From NCBI GenBank assembly GCA_014381925.1, contig JACNKR010000043.1, positions 1 to 56,250 of the forward strand: a stretch of 56,250 nt of DNA, written 5' to 3'. The notes beneath the pieces were generated by a model that worked only from the letters and a program-made list of their open reading frames with translations, ran no database searches and was not told the origin of the DNA. Source of the DNA: Fidelibacterota bacterium (GTDB taxonomy: Bacteria > Fidelibacterota > Marinisomatia > SCGC-AAA003-L08 > GCA-2689995). How positions within the stretch are numbered: position 1 is the stretch's first letter; each line of letters begins with the position of its first letter. Shown piece by piece: positions 49,619-56,250 of this stretch. Made by a program: the position numbers and the translations under genes.

Positions 49619-51133
49619 ATGAAAAAAGTTATTTTAATTATTTTATGCTCTATTGGGTTCTCACATGTTGGGAACCCTTCAATAATTTATGAAGGTAATG
49701 CAGGAGAATATCCAATTAGAGTAGTAATTAGGCCGCCAGGGGTTGTGCCTGGGTTGGCTCTTATTTATGTTCAATCTTTAGATGGAAAAATTTCTACTGT
49801 TAAAACACAGCCCATGAAATGGGATGCAGGCGTCGATGGCTCACCTCCGCAAGATATTGCAAAGCAAATGTTTAATCAACCAGATAAATTTAATTCTGAA
49901 TTATGGTTGATGGATTTTGGTTCATATAGCATTAATATTGAGGTAGAAGGTGATAATAGTATTGCAAATATAGTTGTTCCTGTCATGTCTATTGCAACAA
50001 AAAGATCAGAAATGAATTTTATAATGAAAAGTATATTGATATTTTTAATGCTTTTACTATTATTTGGATTTGTTACAATCATCGGTGTGTCAGTAGAGGA
50101 ATCAACACTTTCTCCCGGTAAAACTCCTGATAAAAATAAAAAAAGAGAGGCTAATTTAGCTATGATTATTACTTTCTTTATCTGTATTTCTATCATTATT
50201 ATAGGGAAAAAATGGTGGGAAGGTATAGCTGATTTATATTACTCAAATTTATTTAAACCAATGGAAACAACAACCCAAATAAAATCATTTGAACAATATC
50301 AAATTCTCAATCTTGAAATTACTGATAACATGTGGAAAAGTGGTGTATATCCTCCAATTGTTCCTGACCATGGAAAATTAATTCATACTTATTTGATAAA
50401 AGAAGATTTATCAGCGTTTAGCCATGTTCATCCAATTTTAAATAAACAAAGTTCTGACAAATTTGATTTAACTCTTCCTGGAAATTTACCAATGGGAAAA
50501 TATTTTATTTATTCAGATGTAACACATGAAACAGGGTATAATCAAACGCTATTAGATACAATAAATATTTCAAATGTAGAAACCCCGTTAATTGACTATT
50601 TACCAAAGGTTGACCCAGATAATTCTATTAAACTAACACCATTTAATTCTCAATTTTTACATTCTAAATTTGAATTTGATGACGGTTCACACTTGATTTG
50701 GAAAGAATATCAAACTCAAATTCAAATGGGGTTTATTGATATGAATTTTACATTATTAGATGAAAATAATAAACCATTAATTTTAGAACCATATATTGAA
50801 ATGGGAGGGCATGGTATTATTTATAAAAAAGATGGAACTCAATTTATTCATATTCATCCAACTGGTAATTTTTCTATGGCATCACAAGAAGTACTATTTG
50901 AATTAAAAGAAGGAATTGAGGTAAATCCTCAAGATTTATTTTGTACCTTTGGTTACCGGAGTGAAGATGGTAAATTAGTTGAGAATCTTGTAAAAGACGG
51001 GAAAGTTACATTTCCACCATTTGAATTTTTGGAAGCGGGTGAATATAGAATTTGGATTCAAGTAAAAAATGATGGGAATGTTAAAACAGGTATTTTTGAT
51101 TTTATAGTTATTGACCCTAATGCCAAAATTTAG
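49619..51133 (+). CDS. Membrane-anchored His-rich protein, probable metal handling
   Basis: 504 residues. A signal sequence leads to a periplasmic domain (about 18-135), two membrane helices (about 140-160 and 182-200), then a large exported beta domain. This domain has metal-site-like segments: HGKLIHTYLI...FSHVHP (about 258-278), GGHGIIY and FIHIHPTGNFSM (about 398-425), and a terminal EAGEYRIWIQ strand as in YtkA-like copper-resistance proteins. ATG immediately follows the previous stop. The function is inferred from motifs and neighbours. Confidence 0.6.
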   Translation: MKKVILIILCSIGFSHVGNPSIIYEGNAGEYPIRVVIRPPGVVPGLALIYVQSLDGKISTVKTQPMKWDAGVDGSPPQDIAKQMFNQPDKFNSELWLMDFGSYSINIEVEGDNSIANIVVPVMSIATKRSEMNFIMKSILIFLMLLLLFGFVTIIGVSVEESTLSPGKTPDKNKKREANLAMIITFFICISIIIIGKKWWEGIADLYYSNLFKPMETTTQIKSFEQYQILNLEITDNMWKSGVYPPIVPDHGKLIHTYLIKEDLSAFSHVHPILNKQSSDKFDLTLPGNLPMGKYFIYSDVTHETGYNQTLLDTINISNVETPLIDYLPKVDPDNSIKLTPFNSQFLHSKFEFDDGSHLIWKEYQTQIQMGFIDMNFTLLDENNKPLILEPYIEMGGHGIIYKKDGTQFIHIHPTGNFSMASQEVLFELKEGIEVNPQDLFCTFGYRSEDGKLVENLVKDGKVTFPPFEFLEAGEYRIWIQVKNDGNVKTGIFDFIVIDPNAKI

Positions 51134-51782
51134 AAATTATTTAGAGTATAAAAAATTATCTGAAAATGAAATGATTGCAAAAAGTCAAGAATTTTTAAAT
51201 AATATTTCAAATCGGAGAAGTGTAAGAGAATTTTCAAATGAAAATGTACCAAGAGTAATAATTGAAAATTGTATAAAATCTGCAGGAACAGCTCCAAGTG
51301 GTGCAAACTTACAACCATGGCATTTTGTTTCAATCAATGATATTGATAAAAAGAAAGAAATACGAGTAAAGGCAGAAATTGAAGAGCATGAATTTTATAA
51401 TCATCGTGCACCAGAGGATTGGCTAGAAGCAGTTGAACCATTTGGAACAGATGCAGAAAAACCATTTTTAGAAAATGCCCCTTGGTTAATTTCAATTTTT
51501 GTACAAAAATTTGGAATTGAAAAATCAGGAGCAAAATTAAAGCATTATTATGCAATGGAATCCGTAGGAATTGCAACTGGGATTTTAATAAATGCATTAC
51601 ATTATTCTGGATTATCTACTTTGACACATACACCTAGCCCTATGAATTTTTTAAATAAAATTTTAGACCGTCCTCATAATGAAAAACCATTTTTATTATT
51701 AGTTGTCGGCTATCCTAAAGAACGAATACAAATACCAGATATACAAAAAAAATCTTTCAGTAAAATTGCAACATTTTTTTAA
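51111..51782 (+). CDS. Iodotyrosine deiodinase-like flavoprotein
   Basis: 223 residues, nitroreductase fold, FMN. RRSVREFS and TAPSGANLQPWHF are flavin-binding. Between them and NAPWLISIF lies the active-site lid of iodotyrosine deiodinases: E92-x3-Y96-x20-K117, the same 4 and 21 residue spacing as the halotyrosine-clamping Glu/Tyr/Lys triad of the mammalian enzyme. KHYYAMESVGIATGIL and RPHNEKPFLLLVVGYP also match that family. Reductive dehalogenation of halotyrosines is predicted. ATG 51111 or 51120 starts it, overlapping the upstream gene by up to 23 bases. Confidence 0.85.
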   Translation: MTLMPKFRNYLEYKKLSENEMIAKSQEFLNNISNRRSVREFSNENVPRVIIENCIKSAGTAPSGANLQPWHFVSINDIDKKKEIRVKAEIEEHEFYNHRAPEDWLEAVEPFGTDAEKPFLENAPWLISIFVQKFGIEKSGAKLKHYYAMESVGIATGILINALHYSGLSTLTHTPSPMNFLNKILDRPHNEKPFLLLVVGYPKERIQIPDIQKKSFSKIATFF

Positions 51783-51813
51783 ACAATAATTAGGAACATT
51801 ATAGATATATATT

Positions 51814-52662
51814 ATGAATACAAATTATTTTACAATTATAATCTTATCATTATTATTTATTCATTGTGGTGCAAATGAAAAGGTTCATCACGCTTTTGGT
51901 GTAATTCATGAAGTTTTTCATGATCACCAAGAAATGTTAATTCATCATGATGAAATACCAGGGTTTATGATGGCAATGACAATGAGATTAAAAGTTGATA
52001 AGTCTATTCAACTAGAAGAATGGTCTCGCGGTGATAGTATAAAATTTGAAATCGTTATTGCTGAAAATAGTGGATTTATTCGTTCATTCACTCGGTTAGG
52101 TAAAGTAGAAATACCTGATAAAGAAGATGATTTCTGGGAAGACGAAGATTCACCAACAGCAATTGGTGGAATTCTACCAGATGCAACCTTTTTAAAATTA
52201 GATAGTACTGAAATTTCATTATCAAAAAATCATGGAAAATATAGATTTATATCATTTGTATTTAGCCGATGCCCTATGCCAAATATGTGCCCAGCATTAA
52301 TGATGAAATATCGATATCTTGCATCAGAACTAAAATCTATAGAAAATTTAGAATTTATTACAATTAGTTTTGATTATATCTATGATAACCCGTCAACATT
52401 AATAAAACATTATAGCAGTATTATTGAACCATTTCCCAATTGGAATTTATGGTCAAGTTTTGACCACTCATCTGATATGATATCTCTTGCTCATTATAGT
52501 CAATTTGCTTTTTGGGGGGTTGAAGATAATGATATTGGTCATTCAATGAGGTCAATATTGATTTCTCCCGACTTAAAATTACTTAAAGCATGGGATGGCA
52601 CTGATTGGAAAGCAGTAACTGTTAAAAAAGATATTGAAAAAATATTGCCCTTATATCAATAA
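51814..52662 (+). CDS. CusF-like copper-binding domain fused to SCO1/SenC
   Basis: 282 residues, with an N-terminal export signal and possible lipid-attachment Cys18. Residues about 27-62 match the CusF fold (LIHHDEIPGFMMAMTMRLKV), which binds Cu(I) by His and Met. The C-terminal thioredoxin-like SCO domain has C153-x5-C159 (CPMPNMCP), the long-spacing variant found in such fusions, and the copper His243 in IGHSM. SCO proteins deliver copper to, or reduce, the Cu-A site of cytochrome oxidase. It is the last gene of the four-gene operon and abuts the convergent CAT gene. Confidence 0.88.
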   Translation: MNTNYFTIIILSLLFIHCGANEKVHHAFGVIHEVFHDHQEMLIHHDEIPGFMMAMTMRLKVDKSIQLEEWSRGDSIKFEIVIAENSGFIRSFTRLGKVEIPDKEDDFWEDEDSPTAIGGILPDATFLKLDSTEISLSKNHGKYRFISFVFSRCPMPNMCPALMMKYRYLASELKSIENLEFITISFDYIYDNPSTLIKHYSSIIEPFPNWNLWSSFDHSSDMISLAHYSQFAFWGVEDNDIGHSMRSILISPDLKLLKAWDGTDWKAVTVKKDIEKILPLYQ

Positions 52663-53310
52663 TTAATTATTTAAATATAATTTAGGATTATTCAAAATTT
52701 CTTGAAAGTGATTAAAGTATTTTGAGACATGCAGTCCATCAACGAGTGAATGATGTACTTCGATAGAGACTGGCATCATCAACTTTCCACCTTTTTTTGT
52801 ATATTTTCCCATAGTTATAATGGGAACGGAGTTATTTGTTTTCCAATTTCTAGCATGTGAAATACTCGAAAATGAAATCCATGGTAAAATTGAATAATGT
52901 ATTAGATTATCTCTATTATCTTGAGGGTTAAAATTATTTTCTTTTAATTTAAAATCATTTAATGACTTTTTTGCATTCTCATTAAATTGATTATAAGATT
53001 CTAAATAATTAAAATAACAAAACCCAAATGTTTCATCATTTTTTATTATGGTAGACCCTGCATGGACAATTTCATGTAAAACGACCTCTTCTTTTCTTAT
53101 TCGATATTTTAATTCCTCAACTAAATTTACCGCTTTAGTCGAAGCAAATAATGAAGCAATAAAAAAGGAAATTGAGTATTGATTTGTAAAATCAAAACAC
53201 GCTGAAATATCTAATTCAGTACAAATATTAAAATAGGGATTATCATATTCCTTAAAGAAATTATATTGATTTTTTCGTTTCCAAGTTTCTATATTTATGA
53301 TTTTATACAT
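52663..53310 (-). CDS. Chloramphenicol acetyltransferase-like protein
   Basis: 215 residues from ATG 53310 (MYKIINIETWKRKNQYNFF), the standard CatA-type beginning; a TTG six codons earlier is less likely. The catalytic His lies in VEVHHSLVDGLHV-like sequence near 190 (SIEVHHSLVDGLHV here). FNICTELDI, FGFCYFNY and LPWISFSSISHAR are further type-A CAT landmarks. The family acetylates the 3-hydroxyl of chloramphenicol with acetyl-CoA, but chromosomal relatives in environmental bacteria often have other substrates. Confidence 0.85.
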   Translation of the reverse strand: MYKIINIETWKRKNQYNFFKEYDNPYFNICTELDISACFDFTNQYSISFFIASLFASTKAVNLVEELKYRIRKEEVVLHEIVHAGSTIIKNDETFGFCYFNYLESYNQFNENAKKSLNDFKLKENNFNPQDNRDNLIHYSILPWISFSSISHARNWKTNNSVPIITMGKYTKKGGKLMMPVSIEVHHSLVDGLHVSKYFNHFQEILNNPKLYLNN

Positions 53311-53348
53311 ATTATTTTTTGCATCCAAGGAAATTTAAATACCAAGCT

Positions 53349-53939
53349 TTATCTTTCTTTTAACACCATATCAATACACATTACTGCTGAAAGAATTAAC
53401 TTTCTCATTGTACTATTTTCAGGCACATCATCTGAAATTTTTAAAACATAATTATCTGCACTTGTAAATAATTCTTTACCTAAGCCTGACCATTTTTTTG
53501 AAACTTCTGCAAATTCCTTGTTTTCTAATCCGAATTTAAAATTCCACCCCTTCCATTCTCCCTTTAAAGTGCATAAAATTTCTTGTTTAGCATTTAATAC
53601 ATTAAATTTCCCCCCAATTGAGAAAAACTTTTGTTTGAAAGTTCCAATATGCTCATAGTTTTCATCCAAAACAATAACATTTGAAAGAAAAATAGAAATA
53701 CCTCTTTTAATGGTTAATATTGTTTTACCTTCTGGAGATTTAATTTCAATATGGAATGGGGTCATAGTTTTATATTTTGTAAATCTAAACATTTTTGTAA
53801 AAATATTTAATTTATCTTCTCTGCATTCTAAAATAATTTCACCATTTTCTGGATCATATATATCATAATTATTTGCAGCCTTGAACATTCCAATATGTTC
53901 TTTTATCAAAAATAAATTCTTATTAAGTATTTGACTCAA
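53349..53939 (-). CDS. LURP-one/phospholipid scramblase-related protein
   Basis: 196 residues, with the 12-strand Tubby-like pattern of the LOR family. It has KEHIGMFKAANNYDIYDPENGE near the start, VLDENYEHIGTFKQKFF, FNVLNAKQEILCTLKGEWKGWNF, and VSKKWSGLGKELFTSADNYVLKI near the end, which is the most diagnostic piece. No signal peptide is present. The cellular role of bacterial members is not known. It lies 38 bases upstream of the CAT gene on the same strand. Confidence 0.8.
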   Translation of the reverse strand: MSQILNKNLFLIKEHIGMFKAANNYDIYDPENGEIILECREDKLNIFTKMFRFTKYKTMTPFHIEIKSPEGKTILTIKRGISIFLSNVIVLDENYEHIGTFKQKFFSIGGKFNVLNAKQEILCTLKGEWKGWNFKFGLENKEFAEVSKKWSGLGKELFTSADNYVLKISDDVPENSTMRKLILSAVMCIDMVLKER

Positions 53940-54054
53940 TTATTTACCTGTATTTTAAACATAAGTAAAATTAATAGATGTTTAGGGGTGATTTGCAATA
54001 AAAACTTATAATTTTATTTTAAAAGAAAAAACTTTAAAAAAATTAGTTATATCA

Positions 54055-55062
54055 TCAATTTTCAAATTTACCTAATTGTGATTTAAGATAACTATCTTCA
54101 GGGTTTAATAATATTGCTTTTTTTATTGTATTAATTGCACTCGCAACATCTCCTAACATCCATTCAATTTCAGCTTGTGTGTCTAAAATCATTGGCTTTA
54201 AATCATCATCTGCAAGTTCAACACCTAGAATTGCTTTCTCTAGGGCATCTTCTAAATTTGTATTTAGTTCCACCATACGCCACGCATACGAATTCATTGC
54301 ATTTGCATTTTGAGGGAATGCGTTAACCATTATTTTTAATGTATTAATTTCAGAAATAGTATCATGAGTTGTAATATAATAACGAGAAATTAATTTATAT
54401 GCAGAAAAACTATTCTCAGATGTAGGATAATCGATTATAAATTTTTCAAGACTATTAATTTCTCCATTATCCCAATCGGCTTTCGCTAATAAAAACTGTG
54501 CATCTTGTAATTCATTTTCCATATTTATGGGTGAATTATTTATAAATTGATTAAAATATTTTTTTGATAATTCCGAATTACCTCGGTCTTCATATTTTTT
54601 TCCAAGCATAAATAAGGATAAATTATCTTCGGGGATATTCTTTAATTTATTTTCTAAATAGGGTATTGTGTTTTTTCCAGAAAGTATATTTGTTACTTTA
54701 GGAATAAAATCATCAGGAGTTCCATACCCAATAATACGATCAATTTCATCACCATTTTGTTTTATAAATATTACGGTAGGATAACCATGAACATTATAGT
54801 TTTCTGCAATTTTACTTCCACTTCTGTTGCCAGCATTTATTTTTATACTATAAAATTGTTCTGTTAAATTTAAAAACCCATCATCTAAAAATGTATCAGC
54901 TTCCAGCCGAACACACCATCCTCAAGAATCAGTATAGAATTCCATCATTATTGGTTTGCTCCCTGCCATCTGTTTTAATTCGTCTAATTCGCCTGAAAAC
55001 CACGGATAAGTTGGATTTGATTGACATGCAAAAATAAATAATATAAATATAAGTTTTTTCAC
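54055..55062 (-). CDS. Thioredoxin-like TPR lipoprotein, predicted selenoprotein (UxxC)
   Basis: 335 residues from GTG 55062, reading UGA at codon 47 (54922-54924) as selenocysteine. The leader ends in a lipobox-like IFAC (Cys13). The thioredoxin domain (about 25-135) reads EFYTDS-U-GWC-VRLEADTF where close relatives have CGWC, so UGA sits exactly at the attacking redox Cys, and C50 is the resolving Cys. The cis-Pro motif VHGYPTVIF follows. Residues about 150-335 form TPR-type helices. A bacterial-type SECIS hairpin lies at the correct distance after the UGA. Translation to stop at UGA would leave 46 residues. It is last in a tight minus-strand operon, 1 base after the 2H gene. A nonsense mutation is the alternative. 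Confidence 0.78.
54890..54917 (-). promoter_or_regulatory. Candidate bacterial SECIS element
   Basis: In the mRNA, four bases after the UGA, GGUGUG pairs with UACAUU (with G-U pairs). A single U bulges, then UCGGCU pairs with AGCUGA around the loop GGA. The loop starts 17 bases after UGA. This reproduces E. coli fdhF: bulged U on the 5' side, a GG-starting apical loop and 18-base spacing. Confidence 0.7.
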
Positions 55063-55063
55063 T

Positions 55064-55609
55064 TTATGCTCTCGTTAATTGTGTGTTATTTGAATTCATC
55101 ATTGAAAATCGTGATAAATGATTATAATCTGAAATAAATGAAATAGTATTTAATTCAAATTCTTCCTTTGGTATAATTGTATTCATTATTTGTTCTTTTT
55201 TCTGTGGATTCATCTTTCCTTTAAAATGAATTGTACAATGTGCCTTAAATGGATATTCACTCTCAGCAAATGTAATTCCGCAATTTTTAATTTTCTTATG
55301 TAATTCATTTATAGCGGATTCATTATCAAATTCAAAAAAATAAATATCTGTATTTGGAAATGAATTTTTAGTTGAAAATTTTACCGTTATTGGCGAAAGT
55401 GTTTTAGATAATTTTGTCATAATATTGTTAGCTTCAAAAATATCTTGCTCCTCTGAAATATGCCCACAACCCGATGACCCAGCGAGAGAAATTACAACCG
55501 GTTTCCATGCAATCGTTGGTTCTAAGTTTAATCTAATTTTTCTGATTTTCTCAGCCATTTCTGTCGGAAAATCTAAGCAAATAAAAGTATATTTTTGAAA
55601 TCCGATCAA
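55064..55609 (-). CDS. 2H phosphoesterase / 2'-5' RNA ligase-like protein
   Basis: 181 residues. 2H enzymes carry two H-x-T/S motifs: here GHIS (about 50) and AHCTIHF (about 123), each in a beta-strand context with Phe/Ile neighbours. The start YTFICLDFPTEMAEKIRKIR is typical of LigT-like proteins. They act on cyclic phosphates or 2'-5' bonds in RNA or small nucleotides. It overlaps the AroQ-like gene by 4 bases. Confidence 0.7.
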   Translation of the reverse strand: MIGFQKYTFICLDFPTEMAEKIRKIRLNLEPTIAWKPVVISLAGSSGCGHISEEQDIFEANNIMTKLSKTLSPITVKFSTKNSFPNTDIYFFEFDNESAINELHKKIKNCGITFAESEYPFKAHCTIHFKGKMNPQKKEQIMNTIIPKEEFELNTISFISDYNHLSRFSMMNSNNTQLTRA

Positions 55610-56016
55610 GATATTTTATGTTTTAAATCTGTCAACCCATCCAAGTATGAATCAATGATGGACGCGTTATTAAAGTGATTTCCTTGATTAAATAGACTCT
55701 TTTCCGTTTTTTCTAATGATATAACTGAATATGGAATTTCTAAAAAATGGAGAGTATCACTCAATGTATATCCACCTCTATGCCAGGATGATGGTGAAAT
55801 TATAACACCGAGTGTCGTTTTACGATTTCGTTGTACAAATGCTACCGCTTTTGCTTCATCATGTGTTCTAAGGATTTTTAATTCTAAATTTAATTCCTTA
55901 GATTTTCTTCTAATTGCTCTATCAATTTTATCAATTGTAATGCGAGAACCATCTTTTGCAGATTTTAATCCAATTAAATTGATATTTGGACCATGTATAA
56001 CTAATACTTTTTTCAT
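55606..56016 (-). CDS. AroQ-like protein lacking dehydroquinase catalytic residues
   Basis: 136 residues, the length and fold pattern of type II 3-dehydroquinate dehydratase (VLVIHGPNINLIG at the N-terminus; GVIISPSSWHRGGYTLSDTL in the middle). The catalytic Tyr and Arg of the flexible lid are not present (KSAKDGSRITIDKI). The usual N-P-G-A-x-T-H segment is changed to S-P-S-S-W-H-R, so the catalytic His position reads Arg and the substrate Asn reads Ser. It is therefore probably not a working shikimate enzyme. It overlaps both neighbours by 4 bases. Confidence 0.65.
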   Translation of the reverse strand: MKKVLVIHGPNINLIGLKSAKDGSRITIDKIDRAIRRKSKELNLELKILRTHDEAKAVAFVQRNRKTTLGVIISPSSWHRGGYTLSDTLHFLEIPYSVISLEKTEKSLFNQGNHFNNASIIDSYLDGLTDLKHKIS

Positions 56017-56250
56017 AAATGATTTTTCGTTTTTATAATATATTCAAAATAAAGTTGAACAATTTTTTCATGTGACTCAAATGCTAATTTAGGTAAATTA
56101 TCTAAAGAAAATAATTTTGCATCTTCGGCATCATCTCCAGCTTTCATTTTAGAATAGTCATTAACATTCATTAAAAAAGCTAATAAAAGAATATCTGATC
56201 TTCCTACAAAAAAACGGACACCTAAAGAAGTCATACAGCCCATCTGTAAT
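56013..56250 (-). CDS. NUDIX hydrolase, C-terminal part
   Basis: The frame is open through the window edge, so the N-terminal half and the Nudix box lie outside. The visible part (FFVGRSDILLLAFLMN, acidic GDDAEDAKLFSLDNLPKLAFESHEKIV) matches the last strands and helix of NUDIX pyrophosphatases acting on nucleotide diphosphate derivatives. It starts the minus-strand operon of NUDIX, AroQ-like, 2H and selenoprotein genes, overlapping the next by 4 bases. Confidence 0.75.
   Translation of the reverse strand, partial: LQMGCMTSLGVRFFVGRSDILLLAFLMNVNDYSKMKAGDDAEDAKLFSLDNLPKLAFESHEKIVQLYFEYIIKTKNHL

Noticed and set aside
1..56250. CRISPR arrays, prophage or integrated element
   Set aside because: No regularly spaced repeats, integrase, capsid or conjugation genes seen; the only mobile-type gene is the RAYT.

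Overview
This is an AT-rich window of a bacterial chromosome. Secreted proteins end in a type IX secretion (Por) sorting domain of the form YPNPFNPVT...GVYFVKL...KLMLVK. The BCAA operon, lipoproteins, dockerin-bearing and lamin-tail secreted proteins, and frequent TTG/GTG starts with few strong Shine-Dalgarno sites fit a marine member of the Fibrobacterota-Chlorobiota-Bacteroidota neighbourhood. Candidatus Marinimicrobia (SAR406) is my best guess. This is inferred from protein style, not from a marker-gene search.

Layout. 1-94: 3' part of tRNA-Pro(UGG) and its terminator. 95-1600: a hairpin-rich gap, then a REP-associated tyrosine transposase (RAYT) whose own REP-type palindromes sit inside the gene and again just downstream. 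1608-9111: a 1923-residue secreted T9SS cargo and a broken relative, sharing a 221-bp direct repeat at their 3' ends. 9172-16423: YggT, two small unknown genes, a SulP transporter, an SDR reductase, a GIY-YIG-like protein, a CDP-alcohol phosphatidyltransferase, a methyltransferase, a GNAT and a CBS/CysK-type enzyme. 16454-21931: two overlapping membrane glycosyltransferases with a DUF3108 protein, then aminopeptidase N.

22077-36691 is a complete branched-chain amino acid operon: ilvD-ilvB-ilvH-ilvC-leuB-malic enzyme-leuA-leuC-leuD-cimA-ilvE. A long leader encodes a peptide with 13 consecutive Ile/Val/Leu codons, which points to attenuation. With cimA present and no threonine deaminase in the operon, isoleucine would be made from pyruvate and acetyl-CoA; the embedded malic enzyme could supply pyruvate. 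leuB carries an apparent one-base deletion in a G tract.

36705-46672: DUF2797, topA, glycyl-tRNA synthetase, a Wzi-like barrel, a secreted dockerin/PHM-like copper monooxygenase and an M20 amidohydrolase. 46741-46912 looks like an unrecognised structured RNA ending in a strong bidirectional terminator. 47077-53939: a CsgG-like lipoprotein and a likely copper-handling operon (polytopic protein, His-rich protein, iodotyrosine-deiodinase-like flavoprotein, CusF-SCO fusion), then a CAT-like acetyltransferase and a LURP-one-related protein.

54055-56250: a minus-strand operon of NUDIX, degenerate AroQ-like, 2H phosphoesterase and a thioredoxin-TPR lipoprotein. The last has an in-frame UGA exactly at the first cysteine of the redox CxxC (UGWC), followed by a hairpin with the geometry of a bacterial SECIS. 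It is very probably a selenoprotein that ordinary gene calling truncates, and is the most striking item in the window.
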